From assembly GCF_016722785.1 (NCBI RefSeq), contig NZ_JAEQNE010000003.1:495001-559000 (forward strand): DNA of 64,000 nt. Direction: 5' to 3'. The DNA is from Ramlibacter monticola (GTDB lineage: Bacteria; Pseudomonadota; Gammaproteobacteria; Burkholderiales; Burkholderiaceae_C). The position numbers and the translations under genes are program-made. The notes beneath the pieces are model-generated. The model was not told the DNA's origin. It did no database searches and saw nothing but the letters and a program-made list of their open reading frames with translations. Shown in pieces: positions 10,065 to 22,764 of this stretch (the first letter of the stretch is position 1; the number at the start of each line of letters is the position of its first letter).

Positions 10065-12302
10065 ATGAAGACTTTCCGCCTCCAATTGCGCTTCCTGGTG
10101 CCGCTGGTGATCATCCTCGCCGCCACCGCCTACCTCGCGCTGCCCGTGATGGACAAGCTGACGCTGCGCTGGTTCGCGCGCGACCTCGACATGCGCGGCG
10201 CGCTGGTCGCCAATGCGCTGTCGGATTCGCTCACCGACGCCCTGCAGGAACCGCGCGGCCGCCGCCTGCAGGCGCTGTTCGAGCGCGCACTGCAGGACGA
10301 ACGCCTGGTGGCGATCGGCTGGTGTTCGGTCGATGGCAAGGTGCTGCGGCACACGCAGCGCTTCCCCGACAGCCTCACCTGCGAGGAGGCGCGCGAGGTG
10401 GCGGCCGGCAAGGACGCCGAGCTGCACATCGAGGGCGGGCCGGTGCACGTCAGCTTCCACACGATCACCGGCGAGGCGGGCCCCGCGGGCAACCTGGTGC
10501 TGATGCACGACCTGAGCTTCATCGAACGCCGCAGCCAGCAGACGCGCAAGTACATGATCATCCTCTTCGCGATCCTGGGCGCGTCCATCGCGCTGGTGAC
10601 GGTGGTGGTCGCGCAATTGAGCTGGCGCGGCTGGGTCTCGGGTGCGCGCGCGCTGCTGCGCGGCGAAGGGCTGGTGCGTCCCATGGTCCCGGCCGCGCCG
10701 GAACTGGCCCCGCTCGCCGCCGACCTGCGGCAGCGGCTGCGCGACCTGGAGGACGAATACCGCCGCGCGCAGCGCCCGGAGGACGTGTGGGGACCCGAGC
10801 GGCTGCAGGCGCTGCTGCGCACGCAGCTGCGCGGCGACGAGGTGATCGTGGTCTCCAACCGCGAACCCTACACGCACGAGGTGAACGACGGCGAGCTGGT
10901 GGTGCGCCGGCCGGCGAGCGGCCTGGTCACGGCGGTGGAGCCCGTGATGCGCGCCTGCTCCGGCACCTGGATCGCGCACGGCAGCGGCAGCGGCGACCGC
11001 AAGGCGGTGGACCGGCACGACCGCGTCGCGCTGCCGCCGGGGCAGCAGGACTATCTGCTGCGCCGCATCTGGCTCACCCCCGAACAGGAGCAGGGCTACT
11101 ACTACGGCTTCGCCAACGAAGGGCTCTGGCCGCTGTGCCACGTGGCGCACGTGCGACCGGTGTTCCGCGAGGGCGACTGGGAGCACTACCGCGCCGTGAA
11201 CCAGCTGTTCGCCGATGCGGTGGTGGCCGAGGCGCGCAGCGAGGACCCGGTGGTGCTGGTGCAGGACTACCACTTCGCGCTGCTGCCGGCGATGGTGCGG
11301 CGCCGCCTGCCACGCGCAACTATCCTGACCTTCTGGCACATCCCCTGGCCCAACCCGGAGTCCTTCGGCATCTGCCCCTGGCGCAGCGAGATCCTCGAAG
11401 GGATGCTGGGCAGCACCATCCTGGGCTTCCACACGCGCTTCCACTGCAAGAACTTCATCGAGACGGTCGACCGCTACCTCGAAGCGCGGATCGAGCACGA
11501 GCACTCCACCATCTCCTTCGGCGGCGAGCAGACGCTGGTGGAGGCCTACCCGATCTCGATCGAGTGGCCCTCGCCGGAGGCGGCGCGCGAGTGGCCCAGC
11601 CCCGGCCAGTGCCGCGCCGAGGTGTTCGAGCGGCTCGGCATCCCGCACGCGCACCGGGTCGCCGTCGGCGTGGACCGCTTCGACTACACCAAGGGCATCC
11701 TCGAGCGCCTCAACGCCGTCGAGCGCATGCTCGAGAAGTACCCCGAGTGGCGGGATCGCATCACCTTCGTGCAGGTGGCCGCTCCCTCGCGCAGCGCGCT
11801 GGAGGAGTACCGCAGCTTCCGCGAGCGCATCGAGCGCGCCACCGAGCGCATCAACGCCCGCTTCGGTCGGCCCGAGGCGCCGGTGATCCGCCTGCTCGCG
11901 CAGCACCACGAGCACGAGGAGGTGAACAAGCTCTATCGCGCGGCCGACGTGTGCCTGGTGACCAGCCTGCACGACGGCATGAACCTGGTGTGCAAGGAGT
12001 TCGTCGCGGCCCGCGACGACGAGCGCGGCGTGCTGATCCTCAGCCGCTTCGCCGGCGCGGCGCGCGAGATGCCCGAGGCGCTGATCGTCAACCCGTACCA
12101 CGTGGAGGAAACGGCCGACGCGCTGCAGCAGGCGCTGACCATGCCGCCGGCGGAGCAGCGCGAGCGCATGGCCAGCCTGCGCAGCACGGTGCACGAATTC
12201 AACGTCTACCGCTGGGCGGGGCGGATGCTGACGGATGCGGCCCGCCTGCGCCTGCGCCAGCGCGTGTCGGAGCGCGTGCAGCGGCACCACGCCGTGGATT
12301 AG
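10065..12302 (+). CDS. otsA: Membrane-anchored trehalose-6-phosphate synthase
   Basis: A 745-aa protein. The C-terminal 490 residues are a GT20 trehalose-6-phosphate synthase, making trehalose-6-phosphate from UDP-glucose and glucose-6-phosphate. Visible motifs are [18 protein letters not shown] and [13 protein letters not shown]. Ahead of it lies an N-terminal part not found in the E. coli enzyme: a transmembrane segment (about 8-28), an extracytoplasmic domain of about 130 residues, a second segment (about 163-186) and a linker, laid out like a receptor. The catalytic domain would therefore sit on the inner face of the membrane. The start is ATG at 10065; GTG at 10053 is an alternative. No otsB phosphatase gene is adjacent. 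Confidence 0.9.
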   Translation: MKTFRLQLRFLVPLVIILAATAYLALPVMDKLTLRWFARDLDMRGALVANALSDSLTDALQEPRGRRLQALFERALQDERLVAIGWCSVDGKVLRHTQRFPDSLTCEEAREVAAGKDAELHIEGGPVHVSFHTITGEAGPAGNLVLMHDLSFIERRSQQTRKYMIILFAILGASIALVTVVVAQLSWRGWVSGARALLRGEGLVRPMVPAAPELAPLAADLRQRLRDLEDEYRRAQRPEDVWGPERLQALLRTQLRGDEVIVVSNREPYTHEVNDGELVVRRPASGLVTAVEPVMRACSGTWIAHGSGSGDRKAVDRHDRVALPPGQQDYLLRRIWLTPEQEQGYYYGFANEGLWPLCHVAHVRPVFREGDWEHYRAVNQLFADAVVAEARSEDPVVLVQDYHFALLPAMVRRRLPRATILTFWHIPWPNPESFGICPWRSEILEGMLGSTILGFHTRFHCKNFIETVDRYLEARIEHEHSTISFGGEQTLVEAYPISIEWPSPEAAREWPSPGQCRAEVFERLGIPHAHRVAVGVDRFDYTKGILERLNAVERMLEKYPEWRDRITFVQVAAPSRSALEEYRSFRERIERATERINARFGRPEAPVIRLLAQHHEHEEVNKLYRAADVCLVTSLHDGMNLVCKEFVAARDDERGVLILSRFAGAAREMPEALIVNPYHVEETADALQQALTMPPAEQRERMASLRSTVHEFNVYRWAGRMLTDAARLRLRQRVSERVQRHHAVD

Positions 12303-12317
12303 ACGGAGATTCGCGCC

Positions 12318-13736
12318 ATGCCCCTGCGTCGCCGCGATATCCTGCAGGGCCTGGCGGTCGCGGGCCTCGCTCCCGTGCCGGGGCGTTCCGCGGCCCCGGA
12401 ACCCCCCGCCCTGCCGGTCCCGCCGCTGGTGGAGCTGCAGCCCGGCGTGCCGGCGACGCTCACCGCGCGCGTCGGCGCCACGGAGTTCTTCCCCGGCAAG
12501 CCCAGCCCCACGGCGGGCTACAACGGCAGCTTGCTCGGGCCGACCCTGCGCGTGCGCAGCGGCGACGAGGTCGCCCTGGAGGTGCGCAACGAACTGCCGG
12601 AGGCGACCACGGTGCACTGGCACGGCCTGCTGGTCCCGGCGACGGCGGACGGCGGGCCGCACGACCCGATCGAGCCCGGCGCGGGCTGGAAAGCGGTGCT
12701 GCCGGTGCGGCAGCCGGCCTCCACCTGCTGGTATCACCCGCACCCGCATGGCCGCACGGGGCTGCAGGTGTACGGCGGGCTGGCCGGCATGCTGATCGTG
12801 ACGGACCGCGAGGAGCAGGCGCTGGGCCTGCCCTCCCGCTACGGCGTGGACGACCTGCCGCTGCTCCTGCAGGACAAGGTGTTCGACCGCGGCCAGCGCC
12901 TGATCTATCCGCGCGGCCCCATGGCGCTGATGCACGGCGTGCACGGCAACACCCTGCTGGTCAACGGCGTCCGCGCGCCGCGCGCGGCGGTGCCCGCCGG
13001 TCTCGTCCGCCTGCGCCTGCTCAATGGCGCCAATGCGCGCGTCTACGACCTCGCCTTCGAGGACGGCCGCAGCTTCCACTGGATCGCGAGCGACGGCGGG
13101 CTGCTGCGCGAACCGGTGCCGCTGCAGCGGCTGCCGCTGGCGCCGGCCCAGCGCGCCGAGATCCTGGTGGACTTTTCCGACGCGCGTCCGGCCCTGCTGG
13201 TGAACCGCACCCCCGCCGCGGTGCAGCCGCTGCTGCACTTCGCCCCGGCCGGCGAACGCAGGCCGACCGCGCTGCCGCGGAAGCTCGCCAGCTGGCAGAC
13301 GCCTTCGCGCGGGGCGGTCGCCCAGCGGCGGCGCCTCACGATGACCACCGGCATGGAAGGCACGGGCGGGATGCAGGGCATGCACGGCATGCCGATGCCG
13401 CACGGCTTCGACGGCAAGCCCTTCGACATGGCGCGCATCGACCAGCGCGTGAAGCTCGGCGACGTGGAGGTGTGGGAGGTGTCGGCGCTGCCCGGGATGA
13501 TGATGGACCAGCCCCATCCCTTCCACATGCACGGCGTGCACTTCGAGGTGCTGCGGCGCGACGGCCAGCCGCCGGGGCCGCTGGACGCGGGCCGGCGCGA
13601 CACGGTGCTGGTCCAGGAAGCGGTGGAACTGCTGGTGCACTTCACGCAGCCGGCGCCGCGGGTGCCGTTCATGTACCACTGCCACATCCTCGAGCACGAG
13701 GACGCCGGCATGATGGGCCAGTTCACGGTGACGTGA
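12318..13736 (+). CDS. Multicopper oxidase, Tat-exported
   Basis: A 472-aa multicopper oxidase of the CueO/FtsP-like three-cupredoxin type. The N-terminus has RRRDILQ, a twin-arginine signal. Copper-ligand motifs appear in order: HWHG, WYHPHPHG, HPFHMHGVHFEV and YHCHILEHEDAGMMG, which together form the T2/T3 trinuclear centre and the T1 site. A Met/His-rich stretch (MQGMHGMPMPHG, near residue 355) resembles the Met-rich insert of CueO that binds Cu(I). Probable role: periplasmic Cu(I) oxidation and copper tolerance. It starts 16 bases after otsA, and its last 14 bases overlap the convergent sensor-kinase gene. Confidence 0.92.
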   Translation: MPLRRRDILQGLAVAGLAPVPGRSAAPEPPALPVPPLVELQPGVPATLTARVGATEFFPGKPSPTAGYNGSLLGPTLRVRSGDEVALEVRNELPEATTVHWHGLLVPATADGGPHDPIEPGAGWKAVLPVRQPASTCWYHPHPHGRTGLQVYGGLAGMLIVTDREEQALGLPSRYGVDDLPLLLQDKVFDRGQRLIYPRGPMALMHGVHGNTLLVNGVRAPRAAVPAGLVRLRLLNGANARVYDLAFEDGRSFHWIASDGGLLREPVPLQRLPLAPAQRAEILVDFSDARPALLVNRTPAAVQPLLHFAPAGERRPTALPRKLASWQTPSRGAVAQRRRLTMTTGMEGTGGMQGMHGMPMPHGFDGKPFDMARIDQRVKLGDVEVWEVSALPGMMMDQPHPFHMHGVHFEVLRRDGQPPGPLDAGRRDTVLVQEAVELLVHFTQPAPRVPFMYHCHILEHEDAGMMGQFTVT

Positions 13737-15663
13737 AGGCCGGCGCGGCTTCCTTGCCGAAGCGCGTGCGCGCCTCGTTCAGCAGCGCGATCAGCGCGTC
13801 GAGTTCCACCGGCTTGGTGAGGTGCGCGTCGAAGCCGGCGCCGCGCGTGCGCTTCTTGTCTTCCTCGTTGCCGAAGCCGGTCATCGCGACCAGGTAGGCG
13901 GTGGAGGCGCCCGCCTCCGCGATCATGCGGCGGCGCGCCTCGTAGCCGTCCATGCCCGGCATGGCCAGGTCCAGCAGGATCATGTGCGGGTGGAAGCGGC
14001 GCGCCACCTGGATGCCCGCTTCGCCGCCGTAGGCCGACTCGACCTGGTTGCCGAGCAGGCGCAGCACGTCGGTCGCGCTGTCGGCGGAGTCGCGGTTGTC
14101 GTCGACGACGAGCACGCGCAGGCCGCCGGCGGTCTCGTCCGAGTCCTCTTTCTCGCTCGGCACCAGGACCTGGGTCGCCCGCGGCAGCCGCAGCGTGAAG
14201 GTGCTGCCCTGGCCGAGGCCGGGGCTCGTGGCCTCGATGCTGCCGCCGTGCATCTCCGCGAGGGAGCGCGCCAGCGTCAGGCCGATGCCCAGCCCGCTTT
14301 CGGCCGCGGCGGACTGCGCCGCCTCGGCCTGCATGAACAGCTGGAAGATGCGCCGCAGGTCCTCGGCCGCGATGCCGCGCCCGTTGTCCTGCACGTAGAC
14401 GTACACCATGCCCTCGTCGGTGCGCACCCGCAGGTCGATGCGGCCGTTGTCGGGCGTGTACTTGGCCGCGTTGACCAGCAGGTTCTGCAGCACCTGCGAC
14501 AGGCGCGTGGAGTCGCCGTTGACGTACACCGGCTCCTCGGGCTGGTGCACTTCCAGCACGTGGCGGCGCGTGGTGATCAGGGGGCGCACCGTCTCCACGC
14601 TGCGCGACACGACGTCCGACAGGCGCACCAGTTCCTTGCGCAAGGTGACCTTGCCGGTGGAGAGCCGCCCCACGTCCAGCAGGTCGTCGACCAGCCGCGT
14701 CACGTGCGAGAGCTGGCGGTCGATCACGTCGCGGCAGTTGCGCAGCACCGGGCTGGTCAGCGTCTCCAGCTGCATGATGGTGACGGCATTGCGGATCGGC
14801 GCGAGCGGGTTGCGCAGCTCGTGGGCGAGCATCGCCAGGAACTCGTTCATGCGCCGGCTGGAGTTCTCCAGCTCCTCCAGCCGCCGCCGCTCGCTCATGT
14901 CGCGCGTGACCTTCGCGAAGCCGCGCAGGTCGCCGGCCGGGCTGCGCACCGCCGTGATCACGACGTTGGCCCAGAACATGCCGCCGTCCTTGCGCACGCG
15001 CCAGCCCTCGGTCTCGAAGCGGCCGTGCTCCAGCGCCGTCTTCAGCGCCGCATCCGGCTTGCCGGCGGCGCGGTCCTCGGGGGCGTAGAACACGCGGAAG
15101 TCATGGCCGATGATCTCGTCGGGGCGGTAGCCCTTGATCGCCTCGGCGCCCGCGTTCCAGCTCTCCACGATGCCGGACGGGCTGAGCATGAAGATGGCGT
15201 AGTCCTGCACGGAGTCCACCAGCAGGCGGAAGCGTTCCTCGCTGACGCGCAGTTCTTCCTCGTGGCGGCGGCGCTCCGTCAGGTCGCGCGTGATCTTGGC
15301 GAAGCCGGCGAGCTCGCCCATCGGGCCGTACAGGGCGGTGATGGTGACGTTGGCCCAGAAGCGCGTGCCGTCCTTGCGCAGGCGCCAGCCTTCGTCCTCG
15401 AAGCGGCCGCGCAGCTTCGCGAGCCGAAGTTCCTCTTCGGGCCAGCCCGAGGCCACGGCGTCGGGCGGGTAGAAGATGGAGAAGTGCTTGCCGAGGATCT
15501 CCTCGCGCTTGTAGCCCTTCAGTTTCTGCGCGCCGCTGTTCCAGGAGACGATGTGGCCCCCGGGATCCAGCATGAAGATCCCGTAGTCGGTGACCGCCTC
15601 GATCAGCAGTTGCAGCCGCTGCTCGAGCGTGTTTTCCGGGCGGGACTCGGCGATCATGGTCAT
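13723..15663 (-). CDS. Hybrid sensor histidine kinase, PAS-PAS-HisKA-HATPase-REC
   Basis: A 646-aa cytosolic kinase with no clear membrane segment. Two tandem PAS domains (about 15-132 and 145-262) look like copies of each other, sharing WNxGA, KGY, WR(L/V)RKDG and FWANV. Next come HisKA with HELRNPL (phospho-acceptor H281), an HATPase domain with DNGRGIA, and a C-terminal receiver whose phospho-acceptor is the Asp in LLDLAMPGMDGYE (about D565). No output domain is present and no partner regulator is adjacent, so phosphate probably passes to a distant protein. Start is ATG 15663 or 15657. The 3' end overlaps the multicopper oxidase gene, but this does not show a functional link. Confidence 0.93.
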   Translation of the reverse strand: MTMIAESRPENTLEQRLQLLIEAVTDYGIFMLDPGGHIVSWNSGAQKLKGYKREEILGKHFSIFYPPDAVASGWPEEELRLAKLRGRFEDEGWRLRKDGTRFWANVTITALYGPMGELAGFAKITRDLTERRRHEEELRVSEERFRLLVDSVQDYAIFMLSPSGIVESWNAGAEAIKGYRPDEIIGHDFRVFYAPEDRAAGKPDAALKTALEHGRFETEGWRVRKDGGMFWANVVITAVRSPAGDLRGFAKVTRDMSERRRLEELENSSRRMNEFLAMLAHELRNPLAPIRNAVTIMQLETLTSPVLRNCRDVIDRQLSHVTRLVDDLLDVGRLSTGKVTLRKELVRLSDVVSRSVETVRPLITTRRHVLEVHQPEEPVYVNGDSTRLSQVLQNLLVNAAKYTPDNGRIDLRVRTDEGMVYVYVQDNGRGIAAEDLRRIFQLFMQAEAAQSAAAESGLGIGLTLARSLAEMHGGSIEATSPGLGQGSTFTLRLPRATQVLVPSEKEDSDETAGGLRVLVVDDNRDSADSATDVLRLLGNQVESAYGGEAGIQVARRFHPHMILLDLAMPGMDGYEARRRMIAEAGASTAYLVAMTGFGNEEDKKRTRGAGFDAHLTKPVELDALIALLNEARTRFGKEAAPAFTSP

Positions 15664-15763
15664 GGGAGCAGGCCATTATCGGCAGCGAGCCAGCCCGGGC
15701 GGGGCGGCAAGCCGTAAATCAGGCGGCGTCCTACAGACGCGCTGGGCCCGGCAAACGTTCTTC

Positions 15764-17725
<1,962 letters not shown>

Positions 17726-17785
17726 CCTGGTCGGCAGCTGCTGCGATCATACGGCGCCGTCCCGTTTCCCTGCCGCGCAGCCTCC

Positions 17786-17791
17786 TAAAAT
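17786..17791 (+). promoter_or_regulatory. -10-like box of pyrF, very close to the start codon
   Basis: TAAAAT ends 6 bases before the pyrF ATG (17798) and no Shine-Dalgarno sequence is visible. A transcript from this box would start at or next to the ATG, so it would be leaderless. No convincing -35 element was seen. Confidence 0.4.
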
Positions 17792-17797
17792 CAGCGC

Positions 17798-18640
17798 ATG
17801 ACCTTCCTCGAGATGCTGCAGGGCGCGCAACAGCGCAATGGCTCCATGCTGTGCGTGGGCCTCGACCCGGAACCGACGCGCTTCCCGCTGGGAATGACGT
17901 CCAACACGGCGCGCATCTACGAATTCTGCGCCCGCATCGTCGATGCGACCGGGGACCTGGCCTGTGCCTTCAAGCCGCAGATCGCCTACTTCGCGGCCCA
18001 CCGCGCCGAGGACCAGCTGGAACAGCTGATGCGGCACCTGCGCGCCAACTACCCGCACGTGCCGGTGATCCTGGATGCGAAACGGGGCGACATCGGCTCG
18101 ACGGCGGAGCAGTACGCGCGCGAAGCCTTCGAACGCTATGGCGCCGACGCCGTGACCCTGTCGCCCTTCATGGGCTTCGACTCGGTGCAGCCCTACCTGA
18201 AGTACCCGGAGAAGGGCGCCTTCCTCCTGTGCCGCACCTCCAACCCGGGGGGCGACGACCTGCAGAACCAGCGGCTCGCGTCCGTGGAAGGGCAGCCGCT
18301 GCTGTACGAGCACGTCGCGCGGCTGGCGCAGGGCAGCTGGAACCTGAACGGGCAACTGGGGCTGGTGGTCGGCGCGACCTACCCGAACGAGATCGAGCGG
18401 GTGCGCGACCTCGCGCCCACGCTGCCGCTGCTGATTCCCGGCGTGGGCGCGCAGGGCGGCGACGCGCAGGCGACGGTGCGCGCGGGCTGGCGCGCCAAGG
18501 GACCGATCGTCGTGAACTCCTCGCGCTCCATCCTCTATGCGTCCAGCGGCATCGACTTCGCCGAGGCGGCGCGGGCGGAGGCACTGCGCACGCAGCAACT
18601 GCTGCGTGCCAGCCTGCCGGTGATGTCGGACCTGCCCTGA
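17798..18640 (+). CDS. pyrF: Orotidine-5'-phosphate decarboxylase (group 2)
   Basis: A 280-aa enzyme converting OMP to UMP, the last step of de novo pyrimidine synthesis. The catalytic segment [15 protein letters not shown] holds the Lys and Asp residues of the family, followed by [16 protein letters not shown]. Length and motifs match the longer group 2 form common in actinobacteria and betaproteobacteria rather than E. coli PyrF. The gene stands alone on the plus strand between the divergent hybrid kinase and a convergent small-protein gene. Its initiation region has a -10-like box but no ribosome-binding site. Confidence 0.96.
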   Translation: MTFLEMLQGAQQRNGSMLCVGLDPEPTRFPLGMTSNTARIYEFCARIVDATGDLACAFKPQIAYFAAHRAEDQLEQLMRHLRANYPHVPVILDAKRGDIGSTAEQYAREAFERYGADAVTLSPFMGFDSVQPYLKYPEKGAFLLCRTSNPGGDDLQNQRLASVEGQPLLYEHVARLAQGSWNLNGQLGLVVGATYPNEIERVRDLAPTLPLLIPGVGAQGGDAQATVRAGWRAKGPIVVNSSRSILYASSGIDFAEAARAEALRTQQLLRASLPVMSDLP

Positions 18641-18662
18641 GGCGTGGCCGACCGGGGGGGGC

Positions 18663-18917
18663 TCAGGGGGTCCGCCGCCCCCGCACCAGCCCGTAGATGA
18701 CCAGCAGTATCACCGCGCCGATCACCGAGGCGATCCAGCCGGCCGGCTCGTTCGGGCCGTAGAGACCCAGTGCCTGGCCCAGGTAGCTCGCGATGAAGGC
18801 GCCGGCGACGCCCAGGATGGTCGTCATGATGAGGCCCATCCGGTCATCGCCCGGCTTCACGGCCCGCGCGATCAGGCCCACGATGAATCCGACGACGATG
18901 GTGATGATGATCGACAT
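18663..18917 (-). CDS. GlsB/YeaQ/YmgE-family small membrane protein
   Basis: An 84-aa, strongly hydrophobic protein with three predicted membrane segments. It has the family pattern seen in VGLIARAVKPGDDRMG and GVAGAFIASYLGQALG. Members are often called transglycosylase-associated or stress-response membrane proteins (E. coli YeaQ/YmgE), but no biochemical function is established. The ATG at 18917 has a weak upstream GGGGAAC. It is convergent with pyrF and lies just after uvrA on the same strand. Confidence 0.9.
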   Translation of the reverse strand: MSIIITIVVGFIVGLIARAVKPGDDRMGLIMTTILGVAGAFIASYLGQALGLYGPNEPAGWIASVIGAVILLVIYGLVRGRRTP

Positions 18918-18949
18918 GGGGTTCCCCTAGGACACGGGCGGAGACTACC

Positions 18950-21847
18950 TCAAGAGGGCTGCAGCAAGCGCTTGAGGTAGTGGCCAGTGTGGCTTTTCGG
19001 ATGGGCGGCGACTTCCTCCGGCGTGCCCGCCACCACGACCGTGCCGCCGCCGTCGCCGCCCTCCGGACCCATGTCGACGATCCAGTCCGCCGTCTTGATC
19101 ACATCCAGGTTGTGCTCGATCACGACGATGGTGTTGCCGGCGTCGCGCAGCTGGTGCAGCACCTTCAGCAGCAGGTCGATGTCGGCGAAGTGCAGGCCGG
19201 TGGTCGGCTCGTCCAGGATGTAGAGGGTGCGGCCGGTGTCGCGCTTGGACAGTTCCAGCGCCAGCTTGACGCGCTGCGCCTCGCCCCCCGAGAGCGTGGT
19301 CGCCGACTGCCCCAGCTTGATGTACGACAGGCCCACGTCCAGCAGCGTCTGCAGCTTGCGCGCGATGGCCGGCACCGGCTTCAGGAAGGCGTGGGCATCC
19401 TCCACCGTCATGTCCAGCAGTTGCGCGATGTTGCGGCCCTTCCACTGCACTTCCAGCGTCTCGCGGTTGTAGCGCTGGCCGCGGCATACGTCGCACGGCA
19501 CGTAGACGTCGGGCAGGAAGTGCATCTCCACCTTCACCACGCCGTCGCCCTGGCAGGCCTCGCAGCGGCCGCCGGACACGTTGAAGGAGAAGCGCCCCGG
19601 TCCGTAGCCGCGCTCCTTGGCCAGCGCCGTTTCCGCCATCAGCTCGCGGATCGGCGTGAACAGGCCGGTGTACGTCGCCGGGTTGCTGCGCGGCGTGCGG
19701 CCGATCGGCGACTGGTCGACGTTGATCACCTTGTCGAAGTGCTCGATGCCCTCGATGCCCTCGTGCGGCGCCGGCTCCTCGTGGGCGCGATAGAGCTCGC
19801 GCGCCACCGCGGCATAGAGCGTGTCGTTGACGAGGGTGGACTTGCCCGAGCCCGACACGCCCGTCACGCAGGTGAGCAGGCCGACCGGGATCTCCACCGT
19901 CACGTCCTTCAGGTTGTTGCCGTGCGCGCCGGCGATGCGGATCACCTGCGGGTCCGGCATCTCGCCCAGCCGGTTGCGCTTCGCGGGCACCGGGATCTTC
20001 AGCGAGCCCGACATGTAGCGGCCGGTGAGCGAGGCCTCGTTGGCCATCACCTCCGGCGGCGTCCCCTGGGCCACCACCTCGCCGCCGTGGATGCCGGCGC
20101 CGGGGCCCATGTCCACCACGTAGTCGGCCGCGCGGATCATGTCTTCGTCGTGCTCCACCACCAGCACGCTGTTGCCGAGGTCGCGCAGGTGCTGCAGGGT
20201 GCCGATCAGGCGGTCGTTGTCGCGCTGGTGCAGGCCGATGCTGGGCTCGTCCAGCACGTACATGACGCCGGTGAGGCCGGAGCCGATCTGCGAGGCGAGG
20301 CGGATGCGCTGCGCCTCGCCGCCCGAGAGCGTCTCGGCGCTGCGGTCCAGGCTCAGGTAGGTGAGCCCCACGTCGTTGAGGAAGCGCAGCCGGGCGCCGA
20401 TCTCGCGCACCACCTTGTCGGCGATCTCCGCCTTGGCGCCGCGCAGCTTGAGCGCCTGGAACCAGGCGTGGCTTTCGCGCAGCGTCATGTGCCCGATCTC
20501 GTAGATCGCGCGCGCCTGCTCGCCTTCGCCCAGCCGGACGTGGCGCGCCTCGCTGCGCAGGCGCGTGCCGGCGCAGGCGGGGCAGGGCTGCAGGCTGCGG
20601 TAGCGCGCCAGCTCCTCGCGCACCGCGGCCGAATCGGTCTCGCGGTAGCGGCGCTCCATGCTGGGCAGGATGCCCTCGAAGGGGTGCTTCTTCGACACCT
20701 TCCTGCCGGCCGACGCGCCGCTCTCCAGCGCGTAGGTGAAGCGGATCTCCTCCTCGCCGGAGCCGTGCAGCAGCACCTTGCGCACCTCCGGCGGCAGGTC
20801 CTGGAAGGGCAGATCGACGTCGAACTTGTAGTGGCGCGCCAGGCTCTCGATCAGGCTGAAGTAGTAGGGATTGCGCCGGTCCCAGCCCTTGATCGCGCCG
20901 CCGGCCAGCGACAGCTCGGGGAACGCGACCACCCGGGTCGGGTCGAAGAACTCCATCGTGCCGATGCCGTCGCAGCTGGGGCAGGCGCCCACCGGCGAGT
21001 TGAAGGAAAACAGGCGCGGCTCCAGTTCGGCGATCGAGTAGTGGCAGACCGGGCAGGCGAACTTCGCGTTGAACAGGTGCTCGCGGCCGGACTCCATCTC
21101 CACCGCGATGGCGCGGCCGTCGGCCAGCCGCAGCGCCGCCTCGAAGCTCTCGGCCAGCCGCTGCTGGACCTCCGGCTTGACCTTCAGGCGGTCGACGACG
21201 ACGTCGATGTCGTGCTTCTCCGCCTTCTTCAGCTTCGGCAGGCTGTCGAAATCGAACACCTCGCCGCCGACGCGGAAGCGCACGTAGCCCTGGCCCTGCA
21301 TCTCGGCGAAGAGTTCGGCGAACTCGCCCTTGCGCTCGCGCGCCACCGGCGCCAGCACCATCAGGCGCGTGTCCTCCGGCAGCGCCAGCACCGCGTCGAC
21401 CATCTGCGACACGGTCTGGGACTGCAGCGGCAGCCCGTGGAGCGGGCAGTAGGGCGTGCCGGCGCGGGCGAACAGCAGGCGCAGGTAGTCGTGGATCTCG
21501 GTCACCGTGCCCACGGTGGAGCGCGGGTTGTGGCTGGTCGCCTTCTGCTCGATGGAGATCGCGGGCGACAGGCCCTCGATCACGTCGACGTCCGGCTTGT
21601 CCATCAGCTGCAGGAACTGCCGCGCATAGGCCGAGAGGCTTTCGACGTAGCGCCGCTGGCCCTCCGCATAGAGCGTGTCGAAGGCCAGCGAGGACTTGCC
21701 CGAACCGGACAGGCCGGTGATCACCACCAGCCGGTAGCGCGGCAGGTCGAGGTCGATGTTCTTCAGGTTGTGCGTGCGCGCCCCGCGGATGCTGATCCGC
21801 TGGCCGAGGGCCTCATGCAGGTACTTGCCGTCCGTCTTGTCGTTCAA
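18950..21847 (-). CDS. uvrA: Excinuclease ABC subunit A
   Basis: A 965-aa damage-recognition ATPase of nucleotide excision repair. Two ABC modules carry Walker [10 protein letters not shown] and GVSGSGKST and signature [12 protein letters not shown] and [12 protein letters not shown]. Zinc-binding cysteines occur at CPVCH/CPSCDG and [17 protein letters not shown]. The start is a TTG at 21847, because an in-frame TGA lies four codons upstream and no ATG or GTG comes before the conserved GARTHNLKN block. A GGTGAG precedes it. It acts with UvrB and UvrC, which are not in the window. Divergent from the MFS-ssb genes, as usual in the family, but with one extra gene between. Confidence 0.97.
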   Translation of the reverse strand: MNDKTDGKYLHEALGQRISIRGARTHNLKNIDLDLPRYRLVVITGLSGSGKSSLAFDTLYAEGQRRYVESLSAYARQFLQLMDKPDVDVIEGLSPAISIEQKATSHNPRSTVGTVTEIHDYLRLLFARAGTPYCPLHGLPLQSQTVSQMVDAVLALPEDTRLMVLAPVARERKGEFAELFAEMQGQGYVRFRVGGEVFDFDSLPKLKKAEKHDIDVVVDRLKVKPEVQQRLAESFEAALRLADGRAIAVEMESGREHLFNAKFACPVCHYSIAELEPRLFSFNSPVGACPSCDGIGTMEFFDPTRVVAFPELSLAGGAIKGWDRRNPYYFSLIESLARHYKFDVDLPFQDLPPEVRKVLLHGSGEEEIRFTYALESGASAGRKVSKKHPFEGILPSMERRYRETDSAAVREELARYRSLQPCPACAGTRLRSEARHVRLGEGEQARAIYEIGHMTLRESHAWFQALKLRGAKAEIADKVVREIGARLRFLNDVGLTYLSLDRSAETLSGGEAQRIRLASQIGSGLTGVMYVLDEPSIGLHQRDNDRLIGTLQHLRDLGNSVLVVEHDEDMIRAADYVVDMGPGAGIHGGEVVAQGTPPEVMANEASLTGRYMSGSLKIPVPAKRNRLGEMPDPQVIRIAGAHGNNLKDVTVEIPVGLLTCVTGVSGSGKSTLVNDTLYAAVARELYRAHEEPAPHEGIEGIEHFDKVINVDQSPIGRTPRSNPATYTGLFTPIRELMAETALAKERGYGPGRFSFNVSGGRCEACQGDGVVKVEMHFLPDVYVPCDVCRGQRYNRETLEVQWKGRNIAQLLDMTVEDAHAFLKPVPAIARKLQTLLDVGLSYIKLGQSATTLSGGEAQRVKLALELSKRDTGRTLYILDEPTTGLHFADIDLLLKVLHQLRDAGNTIVVIEHNLDVIKTADWIVDMGPEGGDGGGTVVVAGTPEEVAAHPKSHTGHYLKRLLQPS

Positions 21848-21876
21848 GGGTCGCGCTCACCAAGGGAAAACCCGAA

Positions 21877-21882
21877 ATCATA
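21877..21882 (-). promoter_or_regulatory. -10-like box of uvrA
   Basis: On the minus strand TATGAT lies 29 bases before the uvrA TTG start and matches the -10 consensus in 5 of 6 bases. No good -35 or LexA box was recognised nearby. Confidence 0.35.
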
Positions 21883-22030
21883 GAACGCCGGACGGGTGCG
21901 GCGCACGCGGCGGTTGGTTCAGCCCGACCGGAGCAGCTAGTCGTAAGTGAGGATGAAAATTGTTACAGAAATGGAATGATTAGCAGAGGCAAGGCGTTAA
22001 TCCGATACCACCCAGCCCACGGAGGAAACG

Positions 22031-22651
22031 ATGTCGCGTCCGTACTATCCTGTCTCGCACTTCACCCGCAAGCAATTCTGGGCGCAGGCGGCGATGCTCC
22101 GCCTGCTTGCCGGTGCCGTATTGGCTGCCTTGCTCGCGGTGGCGCTGTTCGCGACCGACATGGCGCAGGCGCAGGCGCTGCCCGGAGTCGCTGCCGCACG
22201 GTTCGACGGCGGCATCGGTGTAGTCCCGGCCACCTGGGCTGGCGCCAATAACGCGAATCCTACCGGCGGGGCTGCGGCGGCGAACAATGTCAATGACACG
22301 CCACCCCCGGGCCGGCCCTGGGTGATCGCGGACCTGAAGGCCCAGGTGAACAGAGACGGCAGCTTCGACGCGCGCGGCAAGGGCTTGCTCCTCGGCGGCG
22401 GCAACGTCGGCCACAACGCCGGCGCCAGCGTGCGCCTGCGCCTGTACTGCGGCGCCGGCGCCACCCTCGTGAAGTTCACTTCCGAAGAGTCGGTGCCGCT
22501 GGAGGAGAACGGCGACTTCCGCCTGCGCGGACAGCTGAACGTGCTGAACCAGCCGCTCGACTGCCCCAACCCGGTACTGCTGATCCTGAACGCGGGCCAG
22601 AGCGCCGCGAATGCGGGCGGCTGGTTCGCCGCCGGCATCCCGAAGCTCTGA
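22031..22651 (+). CDS. Secreted protein of unknown function
   Basis: A 206-aa protein. A strong GGAGGAAACG precedes the ATG at 22031. Residues 1-22 are polar and basic, then a hydrophobic segment (about 23-42) ends MAQAQA, a plausible signal-peptidase site, so the mature protein is probably periplasmic or extracellular. The rest has a low-complexity Ala/Asn/Gly/Pro part and then a beta-rich domain with two cysteines ([16 protein letters not shown]) that could form a disulfide. The family was not recognised. The gene has its own terminator-like hairpin downstream and sits inside the otherwise conserved uvrA<>MFS-ssb arrangement. Confidence 0.7.
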   Translation: MSRPYYPVSHFTRKQFWAQAAMLRLLAGAVLAALLAVALFATDMAQAQALPGVAAARFDGGIGVVPATWAGANNANPTGGAAAANNVNDTPPPGRPWVIADLKAQVNRDGSFDARGKGLLLGGGNVGHNAGASVRLRLYCGAGATLVKFTSEESVPLEENGDFRLRGQLNVLNQPLDCPNPVLLILNAGQSAANAGGWFAAGIPKL

Positions 22652-22676
22652 TCCCTGGCGCGCGGCGCGCGTGAAT

Positions 22677-22700
22677 CCCGGGACCCCGGTCCCGGGCTTT
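22677..22700 (+). terminator. Rho-independent-type terminator after the secreted-protein gene
   Basis: A nine-base stem CCCGGGACC / GGTCCCGGG at 22677-22696 is followed by CTTTCC. It separates the secreted-protein gene from the MFS gene. The T-run is short, so strength is uncertain. Confidence 0.5.
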
Positions 22701-22764
22701 CCCCGATGCGGGAGAATCCTGCCTTTCGCCGGACGGTCGCGTCCGCCAGCAGATCTCCCCATCC

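Noticed and set aside
10020..13697. A 1225-codon open frame on the minus strand across otsA and the multicopper oxidase gene
   Set aside because: A shadow frame caused by very high GC at third positions. The plus-strand products have clear motifs; the minus-strand one is Arg/His/Val-rich with no domain.
18980..21883. A 967-codon plus-strand frame opposite uvrA
   Set aside because: Fully antisense to uvrA, low-complexity composition, no ribosome-binding site or domain.
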